Part shown: one piece after another, positions 52,573 through 62,534 of the stretch
Layout: every line of letters starts with the position of its first letter
Position numbering within the stretch: position 1 is the first letter of the stretch
Assembly: GCF_003989665.1 (NCBI RefSeq)
Contig: NZ_RZIJ01000016.1
Span: 122,145-186,144, forward strand
Direction of reading: 5' to 3'
DNA: 64,000 nt
DNA from: Azospirillum doebereinerae
GTDB taxonomy: Bacteria > Pseudomonadota > Alphaproteobacteria > Azospirillales > Azospirillaceae
Made by a program: the position numbers and the translations under genes
Notes under the pieces: generated by a model
Told to the model about the DNA's origin: nothing
Database searches by the model: none
Seen by the model: only the letters and a program-made list of their open reading frames with translations

Positions 52573-53298
52573 ATGGCCAATCCGAACGCTGTCGCCGCGG
52601 CCAGGAATCCGAAGCAACGCCCGGTCAAGACGGTAAAGAAGCGTGTCGACGCCATCGCGACCGTTGCGCGTTGGGTGGTTTACAGCGCGCCGAAGGGCGG
52701 GACCGGCAAGACGACCAGTTGCAAGAACACGGCGGTCGCGGCGGCCACCGACGGCATGCGCGTCGCGACCCTGGACTTCGACCCGCAACGCACGCTGGGC
52801 CAGTGGCACGAGCTGCGCCGCCCGCACGACGTCGCCCGCATCGACCATTACGAAGGGACGCTGGACGCGGTCGAGGACGCCCTGGCGCAAATCGATCCCG
52901 CCGCCTACGACGTGGTCTTCGTCGATACCCCGCCCTCGGTGGAGCTGTTCCCGGAGGCGACCAAGATCCTGCTGCGCCGCGCCGATCTGGTGCTGGTGCC
53001 GACCGGCGTCGGCCGCTTCGACAAGATGAGCGTCATCCCCTGGATGGAGTTCCTGCGCGACTACGGCCGCCCGTCCGCCTTCCTGCTGAACCGGGTCAAG
53101 CGCCGCTCGGTCAGCCTGCGCGAGGCGAAGCTGGAGTTGGGCCGGGTCGGGCGACTGGTGCCGCACGAGGTGCCCGACATCGAGGACATGCACCGGGTGG
53201 ACGACATCGGCTGTTCCATTGTCGATGTCGGCGCGGTGAACGGCGCGGACGAATGCCTGGGCGCCTGGTATTTCGTTCGCCACGAACTGGGGTTGTGA
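52573..53298 (+). CDS. ParA-family ATPase
   Basis: The 241-residue protein has the deviant Walker A motif SAPKGGTGKTTSCKNTAVAA, the A' segment VATLDFDPQRTLGQWHEL, and Walker B VVFVDTPPSVELFPEATKIL. This is the ParA/MinD superfamily, of the small plasmid-type kind with a basic N-terminal tail (QRPVKTVKKRVD). ATP-driven ParA moves DNA or protein cargo. The start at 52573 has GGGGAAA upstream; an ATG at 52552 is also in frame. It is followed after five bases by a DUF3102-like gene that likely acts with it, and preceded by two palindromes. Confidence 0.9.
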   Translation: MANPNAVAAARNPKQRPVKTVKKRVDAIATVARWVVYSAPKGGTGKTTSCKNTAVAAATDGMRVATLDFDPQRTLGQWHELRRPHDVARIDHYEGTLDAVEDALAQIDPAAYDVVFVDTPPSVELFPEATKILLRRADLVLVPTGVGRFDKMSVIPWMEFLRDYGRPSAFLLNRVKRRSVSLREAKLELGRVGRLVPHEVPDIEDMHRVDDIGCSIVDVGAVNGADECLGAWYFVRHELGL

Positions 53299-53303
53299 GA
53301 GCG

Positions 53304-54008
53304 ATGGCGAACGTCAAATCCTTCATGAAGAAGGCGGCGGAGCAGGGCAGGGGGGCTCCCGCTCCGACCCCGGCCGTCCCGGTCACGGCGATGAAGCCGG
53401 CGTCGTCGCTGCCGGCCTCCAAGGCTGACCGCCGGGCGTCCGACATCAGCGACGCCATCGTGACCTGCCGGACCCGGCAGGAGTTCACGCAGGAGATTCG
53501 CTACCACTGGAACCGCAGCCGGAAGGAATTCCTGTCCATCGGCCGCTACCTGAACCGCGCCAAGGACACCCTTCCCCATGGCGAGTTCGAGGCGATGATC
53601 GCCAGCGACATGCCGTTCTCGGTGGAGACCGCCTTCCGCTTCCGCGCGGTCGCCGACGCCATCGACACCGGGCGGCTGACGATGGACGTGCTGCCGGGGG
53701 CCGAAAGCGTCGCCTACCAGATCGTGACGATGACCCCGGAGGAGCTGGAGCAGGCCAAGGCGGTCGGGCTGATCCGTCCGGACGTCACCCGCCGTCAGTT
53801 GATCGCCTTCAAGCGGTCGCTTCGCCCGGCCAAGGCTGGGGCCCCGGCCGACGCCCGCAAGGAGCTGTTGCGGGACTACGCCCGTCAGAAGGCGCGGCTC
53901 GCCGAACTCCGCGCCATCCTGATGCGCGACCACGGCATCGATCCGGAAAAACCCATGAACGGCATCACCATCGACGTCGAGGCGGAGGACGTCGGCCCCG
54001 GCGTTTGA
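53304..54008 (+). CDS. DUF3102-like protein paired with ParA
   Basis: The 234-residue protein has a disordered Ala/Pro-rich N-terminus (residues 1-45). A helical domain follows: RQEFTQEIRYHWNRSRKEFL, SIGRYLNRAKDTLPHGEFEA, PFSVETAFRFRAVADAIDTG. The SIGR.L..AK..L.HGEFE pattern is the DUF3102 core, found in plasmid and phage proteins next to ParA. The C-terminal half is a basic coiled region (RKELLRDYARQKARLAELRA). It starts five bases after parA and is surely co-transcribed. It is a good candidate for the DNA-binding partner in place of a canonical ParB, but that role is inference. Confidence 0.72.
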   Translation: MANVKSFMKKAAEQGRGAPAPTPAVPVTAMKPASSLPASKADRRASDISDAIVTCRTRQEFTQEIRYHWNRSRKEFLSIGRYLNRAKDTLPHGEFEAMIASDMPFSVETAFRFRAVADAIDTGRLTMDVLPGAESVAYQIVTMTPEELEQAKAVGLIRPDVTRRQLIAFKRSLRPAKAGAPADARKELLRDYARQKARLAELRAILMRDHGIDPEKPMNGITIDVEAEDVGPGV

Positions 54009-54012
54009 CCTC

Positions 54013-54495
54013 TCATCGTCCGGAGTGCGAGGGGTAGTCCGCTCCCGCCCGCTGCCGCCCTGTACCGGACGAGCCACCGCCCAGCAGATCGACCAGCGCC
54101 CCGAAATCCCGCTGGAAGCTGCTGGCGAAATCGCCGCTGCCCCGGTTGCGTGTCGCGTGAACCGGCGTGGTGCGCGAGGCGTGCGGCCCACCGGACATCC
54201 GCCGCGCCGACGCCGACGACACCAGCCTGGGCTTGGGCTTGCGCGGCGGCGTCACCAGGGCGGCGGGGGAGGGCGGCGGTTCGGGAAGGCTGGCGGTCTC
54301 CCCCAGGGCCGGCGGCTCGCCGGGCCTGCTGTTGCGGGAAAAGGCGTCGTCGCACAGCCCATGGCCGGCCGCCCGCTCCATCCGGTCGCCGTCGAGCAGC
54401 CAGCAATCGACGGCGGCGGCCCGCGCCGGACCGCTCAAGGAACCGGCCGCCAGCCCCGCCACCATCGCCGCCCAGATCCAGCCTTGCCACGGCAT
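54013..54495 (-). CDS. Small exported protein of unknown function
   Basis: The 160-residue protein has a Sec signal (WIWAAMVAGLAAGSLSGPAR, cleavage near ARAAA). A short domain with two cysteines follows (VDCWLLDGDRMERAAGHGLC). The remainder is Pro/Ser/Arg-rich and probably disordered. AGGGAAC before the ATG at 54495 sets the start; the open extension upstream is not coding in character. It converges on the DUF3102-like gene with four bases between the stops. No family is recognised. Confidence 0.6.
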   Translation of the reverse strand: MPWQGWIWAAMVAGLAAGSLSGPARAAAVDCWLLDGDRMERAAGHGLCDDAFSRNSRPGEPPALGETASLPEPPPSPAALVTPPRKPKPRLVSSASARRMSGGPHASRTTPVHATRNRGSGDFASSFQRDFGALVDLLGGGSSGTGRQRAGADYPSHSGR

Positions 54496-54711
54496 GCCCG
54501 TTCCCTGTCCGTCGTTCGGTCCCAATCTCCAGACATACAACGTTGCGCGCGTTCCTTTCGTCCGCGCGAAATGGGATCGCGGCCGCGACGTGGCGGTACC
54601 CCGGCGGGGGAGGGGGCCGGGGGCGGTCCATGTGCCGCACTTGTCTTGCCGCCGGCTTGATGGGACAGTTCCGCCCCTCTTCTCACGACCGGAGCCGACG
54701 CGACACCGACG

Positions 54712-55608
54712 ATGGCCGACTTCAACTGGAACGATCTGCGCTATTTCCTGGCGGTGGCGCGCGCCGGCACCCTGACCACCGCCGCCCAGCGGCTGCGCGC
54801 CGACCACACCACGGTCAGCCGCCGCGTCACCGCGCTGGAAGAGGCGCTACGCGTCACCCTGTTCGAACGGCGGCCCAGCGGCTTCACCCTGACCGCCCAG
54901 GGGGAGCGGCTGAAGCAGACGGCGGAGTCGATGGAAAGCGCCGCCTTCCTGGCGCAGAGCGTGGTGGCGGACGGGGATTCGTCGCTGTCGGGCGCGGTGC
55001 GGATCGGGGCGCCGGACGGGTTCGGCAGCTGCTTCCTGGCGCCGCGCGTCAGCGGCCTTTGCGACCGGCACCCGGACCTGGAAATACAGCTCGTCGCCAC
55101 CCCGCGCGTCTTCAGCTTGTCCAAGCGGGAGGCCGACATCGCCATCAGCCTGTCCTGCCCGCAGGAGGGACGGCTCTACGCCCGCAAGCTGACGGATTAC
55201 CGGCTCGGCCTCTACGCGACGGTGGCCTATCTCGACGCCCACCCGCCCATCGGCAGCCGCGAGGCTCTGGCCGGTCACGACTTCATCGGCTACATCGACG
55301 ACCTGATCTTCGCGCCCGAGCTGGACTACGTCGAGGCCATCGGGCAGATCGCGCCGCGCATCAAGAGCAGCAGCCTCGTCGCCCAGAGGGAGGCAACGCT
55401 GGCGGGAGCGGGGCTGTGCATGCTGCCGGCCTTCATCGCCGGTTCGGAACCGACGCTGGTACCGGTGTTGGCGGATCAGGTGGCGATCACCCGGTCCTTC
55501 TGGCTGATCGTCCACGAGGACATGCGGTCTCTGGCGCGCATCGCCGTGGCCGCCGACTTCATCGCGGAGGCCGTGCGGCGGGAACAGGGGCTGTTCCTGC
55601 CGGCGTGA
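54712..55608 (+). CDS. LysR-family transcriptional regulator next to the valine operon
   Basis: The 298-residue protein has the LysR winged helix (WNDLRYFLAVARAGTLTTAA, ADHTTVSRRVTALEEALRV) and an effector domain (GAVRIGAPDGFGSCFLAPRV). It belongs to the same DLRYFLAVAR group as the regulator at 39.4-40.3 kb, but the sensing domain differs. It converges on mmsB with a hairpin terminator between them, so control of the mms operon is plausible but not shown. Confidence 0.92.
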   Translation: MADFNWNDLRYFLAVARAGTLTTAAQRLRADHTTVSRRVTALEEALRVTLFERRPSGFTLTAQGERLKQTAESMESAAFLAQSVVADGDSSLSGAVRIGAPDGFGSCFLAPRVSGLCDRHPDLEIQLVATPRVFSLSKREADIAISLSCPQEGRLYARKLTDYRLGLYATVAYLDAHPPIGSREALAGHDFIGYIDDLIFAPELDYVEAIGQIAPRIKSSSLVAQREATLAGAGLCMLPAFIAGSEPTLVPVLADQVAITRSFWLIVHEDMRSLARIAVAADFIAEAVRREQGLFLPA

Positions 55609-55613
55609 GGACG

Positions 55614-55655
55614 GGCGGGGGAGGGGGGCTTCACCACTCCCCCGCCTTCGCCTTC
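55614..55655. terminator. Bidirectional terminator between LysR and mmsB
   Basis: GGCGGGGGAG pairs with CTCCCCCGCC in a perfect ten-base stem (55614-55646) with a 13-base loop. A moderately T-rich TTCGCCTTC follows on the plus strand. It sits between convergent genes. Confidence 0.7.
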
Positions 55656-56547
55656 AGGCGGTGTCGCCGCGCAGCATGTGGATGATGCCGGAGAAATCGA
55701 CTCCGCCGTCGCCCGCCGCCGCCATCATGGCGTAGAGCTGCGTCGCGGCGGCACCCAGCGGCGTCGGCGCCCCGGCGCTCTGCGAGGCTTCCTGCGCCAG
55801 CTTCAGGTCCTTCAGCATCAGGGCGGCGGCGAAGCCCGGCTGGTAGTCGCGGTTGGCCGGGCTGGTCGGTACCGGGCCGGGGACCGGGCAATAGCTGGTC
55901 AGCGACCAGCACTGGCCCGACGCGGTGGAGGCGACGTCATAGAGCGACTGGTGCGACAGCCCCAGCTTCTCGGCCAGCACGAAGGCCTCGCAGACGCCGA
56001 TCATCGAGATGCCGAGGATCATGTTGTTGCAGATCTTGGCCGCTTGCCCCGCCCCGGCGGCGCCGCACAGCACGATCTTCTTGCCCATCGCCTCCAGCAC
56101 CGGACGGGCGCGCTCGAACGCCTCGGCCTCGCCGCCGACCATGAAGGTCAGGGTCCCGGCCGCCGCCCCGCCGACGCCGCCCGACACCGGCGCGTCGACC
56201 GAGGCCGCCCCGCGCGCCGCCGCCAGCGCGTGCGCCTTGCGGGCGGAGTCCACGTCGATGGTCGAGCTGTCGATCAGCAGGGTGCCGGGCTTCACCGCCG
56301 CGACGATGCCCTCGGGGCCGTCGTAGACGCCCAGAACGTGCTTGCCGCTGGGCAGCATGGTGACGACGATCTCGGCCTCGCGCGCCACGTCGGACGGCGA
56401 GGCGCCGATGACGACACCGGCCGCCCGGGCGGCGTCGATGGCCGCCGGCACCGGATCGAAGCCGCACACGCTGTGCCCCGCCTTGACCAGATTGGCGGCC
56501 ATCGGACCGCCCATGTTGCCCAACCCGATGAACCCGATGACGGCCAT
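55654..56547 (-). CDS. mmsB: 3-hydroxyisobutyrate dehydrogenase
   Basis: The 297-residue NAD-dependent enzyme begins with the Rossmann motif IGFIGLGNMGGPMAANLVKA. It has the substrate-binding DAPVSGGVGGAAAGTLTFMV and the catalytic lysine in GAGQAAKICNNMILGISM. It oxidises 3-hydroxyisobutyrate to methylmalonate semialdehyde in valine breakdown, feeding the dehydrogenase encoded first in this operon. It is third in the order mmsA, acyl-CoA dehydrogenase, mmsB, 52 bases after the second gene. The context makes a different beta-hydroxyacid dehydrogenase unlikely. Confidence 0.93.
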   Translation of the reverse strand: MAVIGFIGLGNMGGPMAANLVKAGHSVCGFDPVPAAIDAARAAGVVIGASPSDVAREAEIVVTMLPSGKHVLGVYDGPEGIVAAVKPGTLLIDSSTIDVDSARKAHALAAARGAASVDAPVSGGVGGAAAGTLTFMVGGEAEAFERARPVLEAMGKKIVLCGAAGAGQAAKICNNMILGISMIGVCEAFVLAEKLGLSHQSLYDVASTASGQCWSLTSYCPVPGPVPTSPANRDYQPGFAAALMLKDLKLAQEASQSAGAPTPLGAAATQLYAMMAAAGDGGVDFSGIIHMLRGDTA

Positions 56548-56599
56548 GTTCGTTTCTCCCTCGGTGCTTTGTTTTGTTGCGTGTGCTGGTGGGCGGCGG

Positions 56600-57745
56600 T
56601 CATGCCATCCGGGCGATCTCGCTGCGCGAGACGATCAGGCGCATGACCTCGTTGGTCCCCTCCAGGATCTGGTGGACGCGCAGGTCGCGGACGATCTTTT
56701 CCACCCCGTAGTCGGACAGGTAGCCATAGCCGCCGAACAGTTGCAGGGCGTTGTTCGCCACCTCGAACCCGGTGTCGGTGGCGAAGCGCTTGGCCATCGC
56801 GCAGAGCCGGGTGGCGTCCGGATGCTTGGCGTCGAGCGCCGCCGCCGCGCGGTGGACGAAGGTGCGCGCCGCCTCCAACTCGGTCGCCATGTCGGCGATG
56901 CGGAACTGGAGCGCCTGGAAGCGGTCGAGCGTCTGGCCGAAGGCCTTGCGCTCGCCCATGTACTTCAAGGCCGCGTCGAGCGCCGCCTGGGCGCCGCCGA
57001 TGGAGCAGGCGGCGATGTTGATGCGCCCGCCGTCCAGCCCCTTCATGGCGAACTTGAAGCCCATGCCCTCTTCGCCCAGCAGGGCGGAGGCGGGGATGCG
57101 GGCGTCCTCCAGGATGACGGCGCGGGTCGGCTGGGCGTTCCAGCCCATCTTGTGCTCGTTGGCGCCGAAGGACAGGCCCGGTGTGTCGCTCGGCACCAGG
57201 AAGGCGCTGATGCCCTTGGGGCCGTCCTCGCCGGTGCGCGCCATGACGAAGTAGAGATCGGAGCTGCCCGCCCCGGAGATGAACTGCTTGGCGCCGTTCA
57301 GCACGTAATGGTCGCCGTCGCGCACCGCCCGCGTGCGCAGCGCCGCCGCGTCGGAGCCGGCGTTGGCCTCGGTCAGGCAGTAGCTGGCGCGCCACTCCAT
57401 CCGGCAGAGCCTTGGCAGCCAATGGGCCTTCTGCTCTGCCGTGCCGAAGGAGTCCACCATCCCGGCCACCATGTTGTGGATCGAGATGTAGGAGGCGATG
57501 GTCGGGCAGCCCTGGCTCAGCGCCTCGAAGATCACCGCCGCGTCGAAGCGCGACAGGGCCGAGCCGCCATGCTCCTCGCCCACATAAATGCCGCCCATGC
57601 CGAGTTCGCCGGCGGCGCGCAGCGTGTCGAGGGGGAAATGTTTCGTCTGGTCCCATTCGACGGCGTGCGGCGCCAGCTCGTCGCGGGCGAAGGACAACGC
57701 CATGTCGCGGATGGCGACCTGATCGTCGGTCAGTTCAAAGGACAT
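56600..57745 (-). CDS. Acyl-CoA dehydrogenase, probable isobutyryl-CoA dehydrogenase
   Basis: The 381-residue flavoenzyme has the family signatures SYCLTEANAGSDAAALRTRA (FAD/substrate) and GVEKIVRDLRVHQILEGTNE. The Glu in the latter is the catalytic base. SFELTDDQVAIRDMALSFAR is the N-terminal helical domain. Placed between mmsA and mmsB, it fits the isobutyryl-CoA to methacrylyl-CoA step of valine degradation (ACAD8 type). The hydratase and hydrolase of the pathway are not in the window. Confidence 0.9.
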   Translation of the reverse strand: MSFELTDDQVAIRDMALSFARDELAPHAVEWDQTKHFPLDTLRAAGELGMGGIYVGEEHGGSALSRFDAAVIFEALSQGCPTIASYISIHNMVAGMVDSFGTAEQKAHWLPRLCRMEWRASYCLTEANAGSDAAALRTRAVRDGDHYVLNGAKQFISGAGSSDLYFVMARTGEDGPKGISAFLVPSDTPGLSFGANEHKMGWNAQPTRAVILEDARIPASALLGEEGMGFKFAMKGLDGGRINIAACSIGGAQAALDAALKYMGERKAFGQTLDRFQALQFRIADMATELEAARTFVHRAAAALDAKHPDATRLCAMAKRFATDTGFEVANNALQLFGGYGYLSDYGVEKIVRDLRVHQILEGTNEVMRLIVSRSEIARMA

Positions 57746-57775
57746 CGGTGCTCCCCATGGTCGGGATCCGCAAGT

Positions 57776-57813
57776 GGACCGGGCGGGCGGGTCGCGACCC
57801 GCCCGCCCGGTCC
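57776..57813. repeat. 38-base perfect palindrome between mmsA and the acyl-CoA dehydrogenase gene
   Basis: The sequence reads the same on both strands from GGACCGGGCGGGCGGGTC through GACCCGCCCGCCCGGTCC, centred on TCGCGA. In RNA it would form an extremely stable hairpin of up to 18 pairs inside the operon message. It lacks a T run. It probably acts as an attenuator or a 3'-end stabiliser for the mmsA part of the transcript. Confidence 0.85.
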
Positions 57814-57835
57814 GCTCATCGCCGGAGGTGTCCGA

Positions 57836-59335
<1,500 letters not shown>

Positions 59336-60151
59336 ATCGTTTTCCTCCCGGATGATGTTGGCTTTCCATGTGCGCCAGTGGGAGCCCGGGAGCGATGGGA
59401 AACTTTGCGCAACGGTTGTGCAGGAATGCGCTTTTCGGTCGTGTGAGACGATGTGGTGGACGGCCCTTTCACCGGGAAACGGTGTCAAGCTGAGGTCGTT
59501 GAGGAAACCACCTTTACAAGAGCGGCTGATGAGCACGCTTGTGACGGTCGGTCTGGAGCCGGCAAGGATTGTCTTCCAGATTCATGGCATCACAGCCGAG
59601 GGAAAAGGTTCTGATTTTCCGGGAACTGCGTCGTGGCGTGGCGCTGAAGTTCTTCCAGGGTGTTCCGTCGTGCTTGGTCGGAATCGAGGCTTGCGGCACG
59701 GCGCAGCATTGGGCCAGGGAGATTACGGCCTTGGGGCATACGTCAAACCTTATGTGGAGCGGGGCAGGACCGGTGCAACGGATGCCGGGCATCGCTCCCG
59801 CCATCGGAAGCCATCAAGCGGCCTGCCAGTATCTTGGGCTCTGACCTGTTCATAAACCCGCCGCCAAGGCCCCTCCGCGTGGGCAACTGGTCGATCGCCG
59901 CTCCCAACGCCAAGCATGGTGCCGTTTGGTGAAGGAAGCGACGGTTCACCTGGAGATGCTGACGAAGCAGGGCTTGCCCACCAGGAGTGGCTCACGTGCC
60001 CCACACCGAAGGGTCGACGCCGGCCAGTCGGTTGAGGTCGTGTTCCGCGCCCAGGATGCGGGCTCCTGCGCCGGCACCTCTCGGAGCCACATGGAATTTA
60101 TATGGGCGGTTGAGCAAGTCTCTCGACAGTGTTCACTGTGGAGATCCCGTC
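59336..60151. other. Intergenic region with IS110 debris and no intact gene
   Basis: The first 190 bases carry the mmsA promoter side. From 59529 to about 59810 lies the IS110 fragment described next. From 59850 to 60150 several short frames are open, but I recognise nothing; TATATGGGCGGTTGAGCAAG and the lower-GC GTGTTCACTG may belong to the promoter of the gene at 60152. Confidence 0.5.
59529..59810 (+). pseudogene. N-terminal fragment of an IS110-family transposase, frameshifted
   Basis: The frame from ATG 59529 reads MSTLVTVGLEPARIVFQIHG. The next frame continues with VLIFRELRRGVALKFFQGVP then SCLVGIEACGTAQHWAREIT, and the first frame resumes with AYVKPYVERGRTGATDAG. Together these are the start of the IS110 DEDD transposase (VGIEACG.AHHWAR and YVKPYVK.GKTDAADA). 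At least two frameshifts and loss of the C-terminal half make it inactive. Confidence 0.75.
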
Positions 60152-60655
60152 GTGCAGACAGCCTTGCCCTTCCGGTCCATCCCATCCGTCGCCGCCACCG
60201 GGCCGCTTGGCGCCCGTGAGTTTGTCGACCGCTTGGTCCGGCAATCCCAGGCGCGGCCGACCGACCGGATTCTGATCGTCGGCGGTGGCCGGTGCGGCTT
60301 GCTTCTGGAGCTCTACCGGCGCGGCTTCACCCAGGTGTGCCATGAAACCGGGGAGCGGCTGCCCGTCCACGAGGCGTTCGACATCGTGTGGCTTCTGCGC
60401 GTGGAGTCGGCGCCCGCCCTGGCGCGGGTCCTGACCGGGCTGGGCCGGATCCTCCGGCCGGATGGAACAATCGTCGCCTGGACGACGTCGCCGTCGACGA
60501 CGGGGGGAGAGTGCCTGTGCGCCCAGAATCTCAGGCAGTGCTTTGCCGCCAGCGGCTTGGTCCCGCTCGTTCAGGCCTCCGATGGCGAAACAGGATGCCT
60601 GCTCACCGCCCACCGTCCGCCGGCCGGTGCCGTGTCCTGGCCGGCCACGGCGTGA
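60152..60655 (+). CDS. SAM-methyltransferase-like small protein
   Basis: The 167-residue protein starts at GTG with GTGGAG eight bases upstream. It contains the Rossmann-type opening TDRILIVGGGRCGLLLELYR, then FDIVWLLRVESAPALARVLT and GRILRPDGTIVAWTT, the pattern of a class I methyltransferase (motifs I, II/III and post-III). It is short and the region between motif I and the later motifs is compressed, so catalytic activity is uncertain. It is the first gene of a tight plus-strand group, 13 bases before the DapA homologue. Confidence 0.55.
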   Translation: MQTALPFRSIPSVAATGPLGAREFVDRLVRQSQARPTDRILIVGGGRCGLLLELYRRGFTQVCHETGERLPVHEAFDIVWLLRVESAPALARVLTGLGRILRPDGTIVAWTTSPSTTGGECLCAQNLRQCFAASGLVPLVQASDGETGCLLTAHRPPAGAVSWPATA

Positions 60656-60668
60656 CGGGACATCGATC

Positions 60669-61583
60669 ATGGAAAGCCCAGTGCGAATCGACGTCCGCCG
60701 GCTGACGGGCTATCTGACCGCGCTTCCCACACCATTCGCCGAGGCCGGAGCCCACATCGACGAAGCCGCTTTCTCGTTCCTCTGCGACTGGCAGGTGAGA
60801 CAGGGGGTGGCCGGCCTCGTCGTGGCCGGCACGACCGGCGAGGCCCCGACCCTGTCGGCGGGCGAGCAGGATCGTCTGCTGCGCCTTGCGGTGGAGGCGG
60901 CGGCCGGACGGGTGCCGGTGGTCGCCGGCGCGGGATCGAACGTGACCGCGCACGCGGTCGAACTGGCGCGGCTGGCGCAAGGCGCCGGAGCCGCCGCCGT
61001 CCTGGCCGTCGTGCCCTACTACAACCGGCCGTCCCAGGAAGGACTCTTCCGGCATTTCCAGGCGATCGCGACTTCGGTCGACATCCCAACGATTCTCTAC
61101 GACGTCCCGGCGCGGACCGGGTGCGGCTTGGCCCTTCCGACCATCGCCCGTCTGGCGGAGGTGCCCGGCGTGGCCGGCCTCAAGGACGCGAGCGGCGACA
61201 TGGCGCGGCCGGCCGCGCTCCGGCGCCTGCTGGGGGAGGGCTTCCGCCTCTTCTCGGGCGATGACGCCACCGTGCTCGGCTATCTCGCCCAGGGGGGCGA
61301 CGGGTGCGTTTCGGTGGTGTCGAACGTGGTTCCCGCCCTGTGCGTCCGCATGCACGCCGCCTTCCGGGCCGGCAACATCGCCGAAGCGCAGGCCACCGCG
61401 CTGGCAATCACCCCGCTGACCAACGCGTTGTTCGTCGAGAGCAACCCGGTGCCGGTGAAGCACGCCCTGAGCGTGCTGGGACGGATGTCCGGTCTGGTCC
61501 GCCTGCCGCTCTGCGAAGCAAGCCGGGAAACCCACGGCGCCGTTGTCCACGCCCTGTCGCGGCTCGGCTTCGAGACGGCATGA
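60669..61583 (+). CDS. dapA: DapA-family aldolase (4-hydroxy-tetrahydrodipicolinate synthase homologue)
   Basis: The 304-residue TIM-barrel protein keeps the DapA active site: GLVVAGTTGEAPTLSAGEQD (Thr-Thr-Gly-Glu), VVPYYNRPSQEGLFRHFQAI, LYDVPARTGCGLALPTIARL (Tyr and Arg) and GLKDASGDMARP with the Schiff-base lysine. It can therefore condense pyruvate with an aldehyde, aspartate semialdehyde in the standard reaction. Its place in an accessory cluster suggests either a second DapA copy or a paralogue with another aldehyde. The ATG at 60669 has only a weak GACGGGAC upstream. Confidence 0.85.
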   Translation: MESPVRIDVRRLTGYLTALPTPFAEAGAHIDEAAFSFLCDWQVRQGVAGLVVAGTTGEAPTLSAGEQDRLLRLAVEAAAGRVPVVAGAGSNVTAHAVELARLAQGAGAAAVLAVVPYYNRPSQEGLFRHFQAIATSVDIPTILYDVPARTGCGLALPTIARLAEVPGVAGLKDASGDMARPAALRRLLGEGFRLFSGDDATVLGYLAQGGDGCVSVVSNVVPALCVRMHAAFRAGNIAEAQATALAITPLTNALFVESNPVPVKHALSVLGRMSGLVRLPLCEASRETHGAVVHALSRLGFETA

Positions 61584-61604
61584 CCCGTTTTCAAGGAGGC
61601 TGCC

Positions 61605-61814
61605 GTGCGCCGGAAAGACCCGATCAAGGGCTCCCGTGCCATGCGGATCGTTCCATCGAGTCCGCCGTCGCCGGTGTGGGATGCGTCGCGCGCGCTGCCC
61701 AGCCTTTGGCGCGACGCCCTCGAATCCTGGCTGGGGGCGGCGACGCCGCCGGCCGCCGCCGGGAACGGCGCGTGGCGGAAGTCCGCGACGCGCGGCGTGG
61801 ACCGGGCCGCCTGA
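61605..61814 (+). CDS. Small basic protein of unknown function (69 residues)
   Basis: A GTG start with AAGGAGG five bases upstream opens a 69-codon frame. It is rich in Arg, Ser, Pro and Ala, with one helical segment (LPSLWRDALESWLGAA). It sits 21 bases after the DapA homologue, so the ribosome site and spacing support a real gene. I recognise no family. Its size and place beside a RimK-type domain raise the thought of a peptide substrate, with nothing in the sequence to prove it. Confidence 0.5.
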   Translation: MRRKDPIKGSRAMRIVPSSPPSPVWDASRALPSLWRDALESWLGAATPPAAAGNGAWRKSATRGVDRAA

Positions 61815-61879
61815 CCATGCCACGCACCATCGCGACCAGCGCCGGCGTTTCCCATGCCGTTTCATCGAAGGAGCCCCGA

Positions 61880-62530
61880 ATGTTCGGTGCGATCATCGCC
61901 GTCGAGCGCCTGCGGGACTGTCCTTGGCCGCTCGACGGGCATCGGATCGTCACGCTGGACGATTACGCCGATACCCCGCGCGCCGTTCTGGCCGACGCCC
62001 AGGATGGCGCCAGGATCGTCAACCTGTGCCGGAACGGTGGCTGTCGGCCCCGAAGCTACGAGTGCTCGCTGCTGGCCGAGGAACGTGGCCACGCCGTGCT
62101 GCCGAGCGTCGCAACGCTGGCCGGTCTGACTTGCCGGACGCTCCAGGGCTCCGCGCTCGACCGGCTGAGCCGCGAACTGGCGAGCCTGCCGGAGGAGCGT
62201 CCGCCGGGCCTGAATCCGCGCCGATCGCTCCTGGCGGCTTTCGGACGGACGGCCGATCCGCGCCTGCTGCCCCTGGCGGCCTTGGCCTTCGATCTCTTCC
62301 CCTGTCCGCTGCTGGATATCGGGATCGACGAACGGTCGCGGCGCGTGACGGGCGTCCGCGCGGTGACGGGGCGGGACACCGGCGCCGACACCGGCGCTCT
62401 ATTCCGTAACGCGCTGGACGGCTGGCTTTCCACCCGGTCGACACCGTCGTTCGATGGGGCACCACGCCGCCGCGATTGGCGATTCGGTGAGGCTCCAAGT
62501 CATTCCCGTGGCTTGAGTCGGCTGGTGTGA
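61880..62530 (+). CDS. Stand-alone RLAN domain protein (RimK-like ATP-grasp N-terminal domain)
   Basis: The 216-residue protein matches the RLAN domain usually fused in front of a RimK-like ATP-grasp ligase. It has CPWPLDGHRIVTLDDYADTP, ARIVNLCRNGGCRPRSYECS, LLAEERGHAVLPSVATLAGL and FDLFPCPLLDIGI. The chain ends in a short Arg-rich tail with no ATP-grasp domain. GAAGGAG six bases before ATG 61880 sets the start; an in-frame ATG at 61817 would lengthen it. It may work with a separate ligase; none is in the window. Confidence 0.7.
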   Translation: MFGAIIAVERLRDCPWPLDGHRIVTLDDYADTPRAVLADAQDGARIVNLCRNGGCRPRSYECSLLAEERGHAVLPSVATLAGLTCRTLQGSALDRLSRELASLPEERPPGLNPRRSLLAAFGRTADPRLLPLAALAFDLFPCPLLDIGIDERSRRVTGVRAVTGRDTGADTGALFRNALDGWLSTRSTPSFDGAPRRRDWRFGEAPSHSRGLSRLV

Positions 62531-62534
62531 CGCC

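Noticed and set aside
60669..61583. Reading the DapA homologue as part of a lysine biosynthesis operon
   Set aside because: No other lysine or diaminopimelate gene is present and the neighbours are unrelated, so only family membership is claimed.
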